The notes under the pieces: generated by a model | What the model was told of the DNA's origin: nothing | Database searches by the model: none | Seen by the model: the letters and a program-made list of their open reading frames with translations, nothing else | Made by a program: the position numbers and the translations under genes | In this document: positions 17,696 to 26,284 of the stretch, piece after piece | Layout: every line of letters begins with the position of its first letter | How positions within the stretch are numbered: position 1 is the first letter of the stretch | NCBI RefSeq assembly: GCF_001984155.1 | Contig: NZ_MTQO01000044.1 | Location: 1 to 64,000, forward strand | Direction of reading: 5' to 3' | Length of the DNA: 64,000 nt | Source of the DNA: Actinosynnema sp. ALI-1.44 | GTDB lineage: Bacteria > Actinomycetota > Actinomycetes > Mycobacteriales > Pseudonocardiaceae

Positions 17696-18175
17696 TCATG
17701 AGCCGGTGCGGCACTGGACGAGGTCGAGGATCCGGCTGGTGATGATGTGGGGCATGCGCATGCTGAACGAGTGGGTGCCCTTCGGCACGATTTCCGTGCG
17801 GATGTTGGGGTTGAGCGCTGTGACGCGATGGGCGACCTCGTCGGAGCGGTGGGCGACGCTGCGTTCGCCGAGGATCAGGTAGGTGGGCACGTCGATCGCG
17901 CGTAGTTCTTCGTCGGTGAACACGTGCTGCGGGGGTACGTGCTGCTTGTACTTGAGGCTACTGAACAACAGCGGCCGAAAGGCATGGCGCACAGTGGGAT
18001 CGCCGGTCGCGACCCGGCGCAGGATCGGCATCGGCAGCAGCCACTGGAACATCTCGCGCAGGCTCCAGAGGATGAACCGCGCGCCGAGGATCGAGAATCC
18101 CGCCGGTTCGAAGGCGATCACACTCGCGAGCCGGTCGGAGGAGCGGCATGCGAGGTTCATGCCGGATCCCGGCAC
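17696..18175 (-). pseudogene. 5'-truncated alpha/beta hydrolase
   Basis: The frame gives the C-terminal half of an alpha/beta hydrolase: LASVIAFEPAG after the nucleophile region, a cap domain, LILGERS with the late acid region, and GTHSFSM with the catalytic His. The nucleophile elbow and everything before it are missing, and the apparent start (MPGSGMNL) lies where a TetR relic begins on the other strand. About 160 of an expected 270-290 residues remain, so it should be inactive. It may be annotated elsewhere as a short hydrolase. Confidence 0.65.
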
Positions 18176-18318
18176 ACCTCGACCCGCGACTGGAGGCCGA
18201 CGCGCTCGTGACCATGGCCTCCGGTCTGTTGAACGGCATACTGGTCGACGTCTACACCGCGCAAAGCGCGACCGAGCTCGTCGACTACCGGCTGAACCAG
18301 CTGTTCACCGACATCTGA
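18175..18318 (+). pseudogene. C-terminal remnant of a TetR-family regulator
   Basis: The frame reads HLDPRLEADALVTMASGLLN, continues to ELVDYRLNQLF and stops at 18316-18318. This is the typical last two helices of TetR-family ligand domains. The DNA-binding part is gone. With the truncated hydrolase it forms a head-to-head pair whose shared 5' region was deleted. Confidence 0.6.
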
Positions 18319-18328
18319 GCGTGCGATC

Positions 18329-19423
18329 TCAGCCGGTGTGCAGGACGCGGAAGCGATCGAGTTGCACCGGATCCCTGTCGACGACCTGGATCGGCGGCCA
18401 CGCCCACTGCCACACGCTGATGTCGGCGGTGCGGGAGAACCGGATCTGACCGCGGGTGCCTTCGACCGCGACACGCGGCCAGTATTCGGCGATGCGCGCC
18501 CGGTCCGTGCCCTGTGACCGCAGAACCGCGGCGAGGGTCGTGATCGTGTCGTAGCCCTCGAACGCGACGAACGACGGCGCCTCGCCGAGCCGCTCGCGCA
18601 GGGTCGTCTCGACTCGTGCGCCGAGCGGGCTGAAGTGCTCGGGCAGGTAGCGCAGGAACGGGATCACGGCGCCGTCGTCGCCCAGCAACGCCGCCCATTC
18701 GGCGAACTCCGGCTGCCCGGCCGGAGCACCCATCAGGATCCCGGCAAGACGCTGGTCGCCACGCACGGCCTTGACGATCGGGACCGCCGGATCCGGTTGG
18801 CTGACAAGGAGAAGCAGAGCTGTCGCCTTGTTCTCGACGAGTTCGTCGCACACGGCCGTGGGGTCGAGGGTGCTCATGTCGAGTTCGATGACGCGACCGC
18901 CGTGTGCCGCGAGGTGTTCCCGCAGAATCCGGGTTCCCGACGTCCAGTAGACACTCGGCTGAGCCGCGACCGCGATTCGGGTGTGGCCCGCGTTGAGGAG
19001 GAAGTCCGCGTAGATCCGCCAGCCTCGGGACTGCGCCGGTGCGATCCGCGCGACCCAATTCGTCGGCTGGTCGGTGAGTGCGTCGAGAACCGCCGACGAG
19101 CACAGGAACGGCACGCCAAGGGCGTCGGCCGTGGCAGCGGCAGCACGCGCGACGACACTGTGGTACTCCCCCACCACCGCGGCCACGCCCAGGTCTGCCA
19201 GTTCGCTGACGGCCGCCTCGGCGTTCCGCGGATCGGCCGCGGTGTCCCTGACCAGCAGCTCAAGCGGCCGACCGCCGATCCCGCCGATGTCGTTGACCTC
19301 GCGAACGGCCAGTTCAAGCCCGGCGAGCAGGTGCCTGCCCGCCCCGACCCAGCCCGGCCGCGTCAGCGGGACGAGAGCACCGATCGGGACTGCGGACATC
19401 GGGACTGCGGATGGCGTACTCAT
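18329..19423 (-). CDS. Type-1 periplasmic-binding fold protein (Leu/Ile/Val-binding or AmiC-like)
   Basis: 364 aa from ATG 19423, chosen for the GGGAG site upstream; a longer frame starts at 19459. The fold is that of branched-chain amino acid binding proteins: PIGALVPLTRPGWVGAGRHL, VREVNDIGGIGGRPLELLV, VVGEYHSVVARAAAA. There is no signal peptide or lipobox, which is unusual for a transport binding protein and fits a cytoplasmic sensor such as AmiC. No permease or ATPase genes lie nearby. Ligand unknown. Confidence 0.78.
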   Translation of the reverse strand: MSTPSAVPMSAVPIGALVPLTRPGWVGAGRHLLAGLELAVREVNDIGGIGGRPLELLVRDTAADPRNAEAAVSELADLGVAAVVGEYHSVVARAAAATADALGVPFLCSSAVLDALTDQPTNWVARIAPAQSRGWRIYADFLLNAGHTRIAVAAQPSVYWTSGTRILREHLAAHGGRVIELDMSTLDPTAVCDELVENKATALLLLVSQPDPAVPIVKAVRGDQRLAGILMGAPAGQPEFAEWAALLGDDGAVIPFLRYLPEHFSPLGARVETTLRERLGEAPSFVAFEGYDTITTLAAVLRSQGTDRARIAEYWPRVAVEGTRGQIRFSRTADISVWQWAWPPIQVVDRDPVQLDRFRVLHTG

Positions 19424-19537
19424 GCGTTGCTGTCTCCCGACGATCCGATTGCCGTACACCCGGATCGTAGATCGACATGGCGAACGGGTGAAGGGCGCCA
19501 GGAGCAGCCCCCGAAGCCGCTCCTGACGCCCAGGTCC

Positions 19538-20818
19538 TCACTTCGTCGGCGTCGGCCTCGACGGCGACGACGGTGATGATGGTGGTGGTGCCGAAGATGT
19601 GACCGAAGGCGTGGGCGAAGGCGCTGAAGGCGTGGTGGACACCGGCGGGGAGGACGACGTGGTCGACTTGGGGATCGCCGCGCTGAACGGCACCCCTGCG
19701 GTCTCGCGGCACACCGTCTCGTACGTGGTGTAGGCGCCCGGCGCGTCGGATGACGGCTGCTGGGTCATCTCGATCCTGGGACGCGGGAACCGGTTGTCCT
19801 CACCGGACTTGGTCTCGCCGCCGTTCGGAGTGCGACAGCCGTAGCGGGGCAGCGTGATCGGCTCGCCCTTCTCGTCGTAGAGGTAGATGTCCGTCAGCGG
19901 TTTGCCTTCCGCGTCGAACGCGTAGATGTTCTCCACCCCGCTGCCGCGGTATCGCAACTCGCCGTTGCCGTACTGACCCGACGTCGGGGAGTTGGACGAC
20001 GCGGTCGCGTACGGCGTCCTGTCGCCGATCAGGTCGACCGTGGCACCGAAACCGCCGAACAACCCGCCGACCACGAAGGCCGACACCGGCGCGACCATCC
20101 ACACCAGACGCCGGTCACCGCGCACCCGCTGCCCGGCCCACACGGCTGCGAGACCGATGGCGATCAGGAACGGGAGCAGCAGCACGGCTTGGCGGTGCCG
20201 TGCCATCAGCAGCAATCCGAAGGCGGCGAGCGCCACCGCGCACACGACCCACCACGCGGGTTTGAGCGTCCCGAGGAACCGCATCGTCTTCGCCGCGCTT
20301 TCCTGCTCCCGCGCCCGGTCCAGAGTCGCCACCAGCCACTTCACCTCGGGCAGGGCCCTGACCCGCGCCACACCGACGTGCAACACCAGCACGATGCTGA
20401 CCAGAAACACCGGAGCGGCGAACAACAGAATCAGCAGCACGTCCGGGTTCAGCATGTGCCCGGCGACGAAGGCCACTCCCCCGGCCCAGATCGTGCAGAG
20501 CACCAGTCCCCACAACGCGATCCGTGGTTGCGCGCGACCCGGCGCCGACTTCGTCACCGTTGTCGAGGCCGCCACGACAGTCTCCGCGACCGGCGGGTAG
20601 CCACCGGACGCGCGGAGTTCCGCGGCGTAGCTCTCCGGCGTGCCCAGCCGCTCGATCAGGGCATCCACGCGGGCACCCGGCCCCATCTCGGCCTCGATCT
20701 CGGCCAGGTGCGGCCGAACGTCGTCGAGGATCTCCTCGACCTCGGTCGGCGGCAGGTCGGCGAGCGAGGTCCGGACACGCGCCAGATATACCCGCACCGC
20801 GGTCGGCTTGTCACTCAT
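19538..20818 (-). CDS. HAAS-domain membrane protein partnered with PadR
   Basis: 426 aa from ATG 20818 (ATGA overlap with PadR; GGGAGAGG site inside PadR). The N-terminal 75 residues form a HAAS/DUF1700-like helical domain (VEEILDDVRPHLAEIEAEMG). About six membrane helices follow (residues 100-270), then an extracytoplasmic part and a Pro/Ser/Thr-rich tail of about 50 residues. HAAS proteins are typically co-transcribed with a PadR repressor and thought to signal with it (family knowledge). The external domain is unrecognised. Confidence 0.8.
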   Translation of the reverse strand: MSDKPTAVRVYLARVRTSLADLPPTEVEEILDDVRPHLAEIEAEMGPGARVDALIERLGTPESYAAELRASGGYPPVAETVVAASTTVTKSAPGRAQPRIALWGLVLCTIWAGGVAFVAGHMLNPDVLLILLFAAPVFLVSIVLVLHVGVARVRALPEVKWLVATLDRAREQESAAKTMRFLGTLKPAWWVVCAVALAAFGLLLMARHRQAVLLLPFLIAIGLAAVWAGQRVRGDRRLVWMVAPVSAFVVGGLFGGFGATVDLIGDRTPYATASSNSPTSGQYGNGELRYRGSGVENIYAFDAEGKPLTDIYLYDEKGEPITLPRYGCRTPNGGETKSGEDNRFPRPRIEMTQQPSSDAPGAYTTYETVCRETAGVPFSAAIPKSTTSSSPPVSTTPSAPSPTPSVTSSAPPPSSPSSPSRPTPTK

Positions 20819-21138
20819 GCTGCCTCTCCCAGAAGCGAATTCATCGTCGAAGCGAAGCTCAGCCACGTCTTGCCGGACTCCGCCAGCCGCAGCCTGCCCG
20901 GCTCGTTGAGGCTGTAGTACTTGCGATGCGGCCCCTCTTCGCTGGGCACCACGTACGACGTGAGCAAGCCGGCTTTGTACAACCGCCGCAGCGTCCCGTA
21001 CACCGAGGCGTCCCCCACCTCGTCCAGGCCCGCCGTCCTGAGTCTCCGCAGGACGTCGTAGCCGTAGCCGTCCTCTTCCCGCAGCACCGCGAGCACGGCG
21101 AGATCGAGCACGCCCTTGAGCAGTTGACTGATCTCCAC
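20815..21138 (-). CDS. PadR-family transcriptional regulator
   Basis: 107 aa from GTG 21138, chosen because GGAGGG lies 6-7 bases upstream; the frame extends further to 21228 but without a ribosome site. Winged helix: QLLKGVLDLAVLAVLREEDG, YGYDVLRRL, then DASVYGTLRRLYKAGLL, and the wing RKYYSLNEPGR. It probably represses its own operon through the inverted repeat just upstream. Confidence 0.88.
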   Translation of the reverse strand: MEISQLLKGVLDLAVLAVLREEDGYGYDVLRRLRTAGLDEVGDASVYGTLRRLYKAGLLTSYVVPSEEGPHRKYYSLNEPGRLRLAESGKTWLSFASTMNSLLGEAA

Positions 21139-21164
21139 TCCACCCTCCAGTCGTACGCCATGAA

Positions 21165-21189
21165 CACTACCACGCATAGCGCAGTAGTG
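21165..21189. promoter_or_regulatory. Candidate PadR operator
   Basis: CACTAC-N13-GTAGTG is an inverted repeat 27 bases upstream of the padR start. Its position over the likely promoter fits autorepression. Assigned by position only. Confidence 0.35.
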
Positions 21190-21224
21190 CGCACAGCGGA
21201 GGGTGCCGTCGTGGACAGTCGTCG

Positions 21225-21974
21225 TCATCCCTGCACGATGTACCGCAGGTACGCGGCCGGGTTGTTCATGTACCGGCGCCAGTGATCGACCAGAGCCAGG
21301 TCGTCCCAGGTGGTACGCCGGAAGCCGTGGTCACCGACCTCGATGATGTCGGCGTCCGGCGTCGCGGCGAGGATCGGCGAGTGGGTCGCGCAGACGACCT
21401 GCGCACCCGACTTGCCGAGCCGGTACATCAGGTCCACCAGTTGCAGGCACGACTGGAAGGACAGCGCGGCCTCGGGCTCGTCCATCACGTAGAACCCGGG
21501 CTCACGGAACATCGCGGCGAACACCGTGAGGAAGCCTTCCCCGTGGCTCATCTCACTGATGTCCTCGTCCCAGTACCCGGCTTTGCCGTTCACCGCCTCC
21601 ATGAAGCCGAAAGCCGTTTCGGCGCGCAGGAAGTAGCCCTTGCGCCGCTGCCTCGATCCCCCGCGCTGCCAGGCGCCCGCGGACGTGGACTCCAACCGCA
21701 GCACCTCACCGAGTGGCGTCTTCGGCCGATCGTTGCCGTACTTGCGGCCCGCTCGTCCGCCGCGGGCGTCCAGGCCCCACGCCTCTGCGAACGCCTCGAC
21801 AAGAGTCGACTTGCCGGACCCGTTCTCGCCGACGAGCATGGTCACCGGCCGCTCGAACGTCATGTCCTCAGTGGCCAGTTGAGCCACGCAGGGGACGTTG
21901 AGCGGCCATGGCCAGTCCTCCGGCGGGCCGTCCGGCAGCAGTTCGTCGTGGATGCGCGCGCGACGGACGAGCAT
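21225..21974 (-). CDS. AAA/ABC-like ATPase of the SMC-related single-domain type
   Basis: 249 aa from ATG 21974. Walker A GENGSGKST near residue 40, ABC-like signature region EMSHGEG, Walker B FYVMDEPEAAL, and H-loop CATHSPIL. This is the predicted-ATPase group that resembles RecF/OLD cores without a long coiled coil. Its job is unknown; relatives occur next to nucleases or alone. It is 5 bases from the CYTH gene, so the two are one operon. Confidence 0.82.
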   Translation of the reverse strand: MLVRRARIHDELLPDGPPEDWPWPLNVPCVAQLATEDMTFERPVTMLVGENGSGKSTLVEAFAEAWGLDARGGRAGRKYGNDRPKTPLGEVLRLESTSAGAWQRGGSRQRRKGYFLRAETAFGFMEAVNGKAGYWDEDISEMSHGEGFLTVFAAMFREPGFYVMDEPEAALSFQSCLQLVDLMYRLGKSGAQVVCATHSPILAATPDADIIEVGDHGFRRTTWDDLALVDHWRRYMNNPAAYLRYIVQG

Positions 21975-21979
21975 GCGGC

Positions 21980-22540
21980 TCAGTGCTCGCGGCCGAGCAG
22001 CATCTGCGGGTAGCCGCGGTCGACCTGGTCGCCGAGCCCGACGTCCAGTCCCGCGATGAACTCGTCGAGCCGGGCGGTGGCGTCCTCGACCGTGTCGGCC
22101 TCGCCCTTGAACTCGAACTGGACGAAGTCCCCGGCGTGCAGCACCTGGTCGACCACGACCGCTACCTCGACGGTCGGCAGCGTCCAGACCTCCCGCGTCT
22201 TGTCGACCGTGACCAGCGGGAGGAAGTCGAGCATCTGCAACAGCCGCCGGATGGCCTCGACGTCGTCGACCACCGATTCGAACTCGTCGGCGTGGGTCTT
22301 GTCGATCGCGTCGACCGGCAGCCACCGCTTGTAGTTGATCGAGCTGCCGTGTTCGTCGGTACGGACCCGCAGCCACTCGGAGATGGCCTCGGGGGCGAGG
22401 AAGTCACGGTGCGGGGCGTTGAAGTACGCGTCGACCTGGTGCGTCGGCTCGCCCTGTGTGCCGCCGAGCTTGCGCAGCCTGGCTTTCAGCGCCTCGACGT
22501 CAGGCACGGCGTACTTCTTCTCGACCTCGATGTGCTGCAC
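21980..22540 (-). CDS. CYTH-domain protein (class IV adenylate cyclase / thiamine triphosphatase fold)
   Basis: 186 aa. The EVEKKY motif at residues 5-10 starts the tunnel fold, followed by VDAYFNAP, WLRVRTD, INYKRW and FEFKGEAD with alternating charged residues that bind triphosphate and metal. The family includes triphosphatases and class IV adenylate cyclases; sequence alone does not decide. First gene of an operon with the ATPase. Confidence 0.85.
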   Translation of the reverse strand: MQHIEVEKKYAVPDVEALKARLRKLGGTQGEPTHQVDAYFNAPHRDFLAPEAISEWLRVRTDEHGSSINYKRWLPVDAIDKTHADEFESVVDDVEAIRRLLQMLDFLPLVTVDKTREVWTLPTVEVAVVVDQVLHAGDFVQFEFKGEADTVEDATARLDEFIAGLDVGLGDQVDRGYPQMLLGREH

Positions 22541-22683
22541 GATCAGACCTCCGGGGGGTGTGTGCTGTCTCCATCATCCCGTCAACCGTTCCTGATCAGT
22601 GTCCAGGAGTGACATCCGCTGCCAGCTCCCGGGACTGGTGAATCGAGTCGACAAGTCGAGCCGGATGTGACGAGACTGCGTTC

Positions 22684-23766
22684 GTGATCCCCGTTCTGTG
22701 GCTGTACGGACCACCTGGTGTCGGCAAGACGTCCGTTGCCTGGCAGATCCGCGCCCAGTTGCGCGCCAGCGGTGTCGCAGCCGCCTATGTGGACATCGAC
22801 CAGCTCGGCATGTGTTACCCGGAACGGGACCACGATCCGGGACGGCACCGCCTGCAGCTGCGCAACCTCGCGTCCGTGGTGGCGAACTTCGCCGCCCACG
22901 GCGCGGAATGTGTTGTGGTGTCCGGGGTTCTGGATCCTGCCTACCGTGCCGCGTTGCCCGGCGTGGCTTTGACGTTGTGCAGGCTGCGGGCCAACCGCGA
23001 CGAGTTGGCCCAGCGGTTCGTGGGGCGTTCGGGCGACGAGGCGTCTGTCGCGGCTGTGCTGGCCGAGGCCGACAAGCTGGACGCCAGTACGATCGCGGAC
23101 CTGTGCGTGGACACCAGCGGCCTGACTGTGCCTGAGGTGGTAGCGGCCGTGACGGCTGCCGCGGGCGACTGGCACACGGCGGCAGGCGAGCCGCCGCCGT
23201 TGCCTGATCTCGCGCCGGCGGACGGACCGGTCTTGTGGGTGAGCGGTGTTCCGGGGGTCGGTACGTCGATGGTCGGTTTCACGATCTACCAGCGTGTCCT
23301 GAGCGCTGGTCACACAGCGGGTTACCTGGATCTGCGGCAGGTCGGGTTCGGTGCCGACGGTGAGGTGGATCATCGGCTTCGGGCGGCGAACGTGGCCGCG
23401 GTGTGGCGGGCGTACCGGGACATGGAAGCGGACGGGTTGGTGATCGTCGGTGAGATCGGCGCCGATGACGGGGACGTGCCGTACGTGAAGGCGTTGCCCG
23501 CCGCGACGTTGGCCGTCTACCGGCTGCACGCCGAGCAGGCAGATCTGGCTGAACGCATGCTGCCGCGCGGCGGACAGAGCAGTTGGCCGCAGCCCGGGGA
23601 CCCGTATCTGGGGCAAACGGCTGACCAGTTGCGGCAGGCCGTGGCACGGTCGGTCGCGGACAGCCTCGCGCTGGAACGCGCCGAGATCGGTGTGCGGGTG
23701 GACAGCAGCGGTCGCGGTGTCGCCGAGACAGCCGATGCCATCCTGTGGCCGCTTCTGAAGGGGTGA
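22684..23766 (+). CDS. Tandem P-loop NTPase with degenerate second domain
   Basis: 360 aa from GTG 22684. Two similar halves. The first has Walker A GPPGVGKTS at residues 9-17, then YVDIDQLG and VVVSGVLD. The second has GVPGVGTSM at about 188-196, where the Walker A lysine is lost, then YLDLRQVGF and VIVGEIG. Domain size and the short Walker B-like strand are reminiscent of small-molecule kinases (adenylylsulfate or gluconate kinase type). The second half probably no longer hydrolyses ATP and may be regulatory (inference). No partner gene; divergent from the CYTH operon. Confidence 0.78.
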   Translation: MIPVLWLYGPPGVGKTSVAWQIRAQLRASGVAAAYVDIDQLGMCYPERDHDPGRHRLQLRNLASVVANFAAHGAECVVVSGVLDPAYRAALPGVALTLCRLRANRDELAQRFVGRSGDEASVAAVLAEADKLDASTIADLCVDTSGLTVPEVVAAVTAAAGDWHTAAGEPPPLPDLAPADGPVLWVSGVPGVGTSMVGFTIYQRVLSAGHTAGYLDLRQVGFGADGEVDHRLRAANVAAVWRAYRDMEADGLVIVGEIGADDGDVPYVKALPAATLAVYRLHAEQADLAERMLPRGGQSSWPQPGDPYLGQTADQLRQAVARSVADSLALERAEIGVRVDSSGRGVAETADAILWPLLKG

Positions 23767-23828
23767 CCGAGCGCATTGCCGCCGTGCGGCGTGCTTTTCG
23801 TACACCGGCACCGCGCCGTGTTCGCCAG

Positions 23829-24446
23829 CTAGCAGCTGTAGCTGCGCAGGAATGCCCGGACGCCGGACACGACGATCTCGGTGATCTCGTCCTGGGCCAT
23901 GGGGACGGCGCCGTAGAACGTCTGGTGGTTGACGGCGGTGACGGTCAGCAGCGTCAGGTGTGCGGCTGCCCGCTCCGCGTCGTCGATCCGCAGGAGGCCG
24001 CGGTCGGCGATCCGGCGCAGGTAGGGCGCCAGCCGCACGTGCCCGGTTTGCGGGCCTGAGTCGATCCACGCCTTCAGGATCTGCGGCGGGATGCGCACCA
24101 CTTCGGCCTCGATCGTCCTGACCAGCGCGAAGTGGTCGGGGAAGGTGGTGACCGCGGCGACGCGGTCCATCGAGAAGTCGATCAGGTCCTGCTCCAGGTC
24201 GACGATCTTGCGCAGGTGCCGGTCCATGGTGTGCGCGATGACGGCGGTGACCTCGTCGGCGCCTTCCAGTGTCACGGTCAGGAACAGCTGTTCCTTGTCG
24301 GCGAAGTGGTTGTAGATCGTCCTCTTGGAGACGCCTGCCTCGGCCGCGATCATGTCGACGCCCGCGCGGCTGTAGCCCTCGCGGCCGAACACCTTGCGCG
24401 CGGCCTGCGTGATCGCCCGGCGCTTCTCCGGCCTGCCCTCGGCCAT
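23829..24446 (-). CDS. TetR/AcrR-family transcriptional regulator
   Basis: 205 aa. HTH at residues about 10-55 (AITQAARKVFGREGYSRAGV, GVSKRTIYNHFADKEQLF), with a C-terminal TetR_C_7/AefR-like ligand domain. The neighbouring region upstream (24484-25263) holds only broken genes: a flavin reductase and an MFS exporter, which were probably its targets. The regulator is thus left without an obvious partner. Confidence 0.87.
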   Translation of the reverse strand: MAEGRPEKRRAITQAARKVFGREGYSRAGVDMIAAEAGVSKRTIYNHFADKEQLFLTVTLEGADEVTAVIAHTMDRHLRKIVDLEQDLIDFSMDRVAAVTTFPDHFALVRTIEAEVVRIPPQILKAWIDSGPQTGHVRLAPYLRRIADRGLLRIDDAERAAAHLTLLTVTAVNHQTFYGAVPMAQDEITEIVVSGVRAFLRSYSC

Positions 24447-24483
24447 CGACGTCCCTCCCCTGCCGGAAACTGGTCGGTGCAGT

Positions 24484-24722
24484 TTACGGCCGTGTCTTCA
24501 ACGCGAGCGCGATGAGCAGGTCGCGGAGCAGGTCAGCGGAATGGGCGTCGGTCAGGACGCCGTCGCCGGTGATCCGAGTGTCGCACTGGAACACCGTGAC
24601 CTCGGCAAGGCCGCGACCGGGGCGGGCGGCGTCTCGGTGTCCAGGTCCTGGTCGTACAGGGGCAGCCGGGCGAGGTCCGGCTCGATCTCGATGGCGAGCC
24701 CGCCGGGATTCAGCTTGCGGGC
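24484..24722 (-). pseudogene. Remnant of an NADPH-dependent FMN reductase
   Basis: One reverse frame gives IEPDLARLPLYDQDLD, matching the early part of NADPH-dependent FMN reductases. A second frame gives GDGVLTDAHSADLLRDLLIA, matching their C-terminus, ending with TAA at 24484-24486. The central domain is deleted and the N-terminal flavin-binding segment is missing. Confidence 0.5.
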
Positions 24723-25263
24723 GGCGTCATCCCCGCACTGGCGCACGACCTCGGCATCACCGCCGCCGACGCGACCTGGGCCGCCACGGCGTTCGGGTGG
24801 GGTTCGCGCCGCACCTGCTCGTGTTGCTCGCCGGGCGCGTGGCTCAGGCCGTCGGCGGCAGCGGCCTGGTCATCGTGGCCATCAGCGTCGCGGGCACCAC
24901 GCGGCGAACCGGCGCTGTCACCGCCGGGGTCGGTCTGGTCGGCGCGTTCGGACCGCAGGCGTCCAGACGGATTCGTCCCGCGGCCGGTGGTGCGGTCACG
25001 GGCGTTCGTCGTGCTGGCGGTCGCGATCTGCGCTCTGTCGACGTCCTACGCTGGAATCCCAGCTGATCACCTCGTCACTCAACGCCTACGCGGCCGCCAC
25101 CGGGCTCGCAGTGTTCGCGGCAACGGCCGGAATGGCCTGGTACGCGACGAAAGTCGGCAACGAGGTGCCCAGCACGCATCGCGGAGCCGCGGTCAACCTG
25201 TTCACCCTGTCCTACCAACTCGGCGGCGCGTTCGGACCGGCGCTTGTCACAGTCATGATGTGA
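24723..25263 (+). pseudogene. Decayed MFS transporter
   Basis: Pieces of a major facilitator protein appear in order but in different frames: VIPALAHDLGITAADATWAA (first helix), then LLVLLAGRVAQAVGGSGLVI (helix 4-5 region), then VPSTHRGAAVNLFTLSYQLG and FGPALVTVMM (last helices). Internal deletions and at least two frame changes make it non-functional. It begins where the flavin reductase remnant ends on the other strand. No intact gene lies between 24447 and 25330. Confidence 0.6.
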
Positions 25264-25330
25264 CGACCATGGCACGATTTGTGGGGTACGCGTCGTTGAC
25301 GCCACGTGGCAGGCGCGGGACGGTGGTCGT

Positions 25331-26284
25331 ATGCGCCGCGTCGTGTTCGTGCTCTTCGATGGCTTCGAGTTGCTTGACCTCGCCGGGCCCAGTTCCGTGA
25401 TCGCGCACACCGGCCGGTACGTCTCGCACGTGGTGGCCTCGGCCGCCGGTCCGGTCCGGTCGTCCAGTGGTGTGAGCGTCAACGCCGATTTCGGGGTCGG
25501 TGACCTGGCGCCAGGGGGAATCGACACCATGGTGGTCGTCGGTGGCGGCGGGGTCGACGCGGCATGTCACGACACCGGGTTGATCGCGTGGATCGCGGCG
25601 GCCGGGGCGTCCGCGCGGCGGATCACGTCGGTGTGCAGCGGGGTTTTTCTCTTGGCAGCGGCTGGTTTGCTGACCGGGCGGCGCGTGACCACGCATTGGG
25701 GACGGGAGCAGCAGCTGCGGCGGCAACACCCGGATCTGGCGGTGGACTGCGACCCGATCTTCATCCGCGACGGTCGCGTGTGGACATCGGCGGGTGTCAC
25801 GGCGGGGATGGACTTGGCGCTCGCGTTGGTGGAGGCCGACCACGGCAGGGCGATCGCGCACGCGGTCGCCCGCGAGTTGGTGCTCTTCTTGCGGCGACCG
25901 GGCAGCCAGTCCCAGTTCAGCGTCCCGCTGTGGTCGGCTCAGCCGTCGAGCGACTCGATCCGCGCGGTGGTGGACGGCGTGCACGCCGATCCCGGGGCAC
26001 CGCACAGCATCGCCGACCTCGCCGCCCGCGGTGGCGTGAGCCCACGGCACTTGCACCGCCTGTTCATGGCCGAACTCGGTGTGCCGCCCGCGACCTACGT
26101 CGAACGAGTGCGGATCGAAGCGGCACGGCGAGCGTTGGCCGAGGGCGACGAGCCTGTCGAGACGGTGGCACGCCGGTGCGGGTTCGGCTCGGCGGAGACC
26201 TTGCGGCGCGGCTTCCACCGCCGCGTCGGAGTGTCCCCATCGGACTATCGGGACCGCTTCCGTACGACCAAGGAGTACACATGA
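25331..26284 (+). CDS. GlxA-family transcriptional regulator (DJ-1/PfpI domain plus AraC HTH)
   Basis: 317 aa. Residues 1-170 form a DJ-1/PfpI-like domain with ITSVCSGVFLLAAAG around the nucleophile-elbow cysteine. Residues 210-310 hold two AraC-type HTH motifs (SIADLAARGGVSPRHLHRLF, ETVARRCGFGSAETLRRGFH). GlxA-type regulators sense small molecules. Coupled by ATGA overlap to a second, stand-alone DJ-1 domain gene, its probable target. Confidence 0.9.
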   Translation: MRRVVFVLFDGFELLDLAGPSSVIAHTGRYVSHVVASAAGPVRSSSGVSVNADFGVGDLAPGGIDTMVVVGGGGVDAACHDTGLIAWIAAAGASARRITSVCSGVFLLAAAGLLTGRRVTTHWGREQQLRRQHPDLAVDCDPIFIRDGRVWTSAGVTAGMDLALALVEADHGRAIAHAVARELVLFLRRPGSQSQFSVPLWSAQPSSDSIRAVVDGVHADPGAPHSIADLAARGGVSPRHLHRLFMAELGVPPATYVERVRIEAARRALAEGDEPVETVARRCGFGSAETLRRGFHRRVGVSPSDYRDRFRTTKEYT

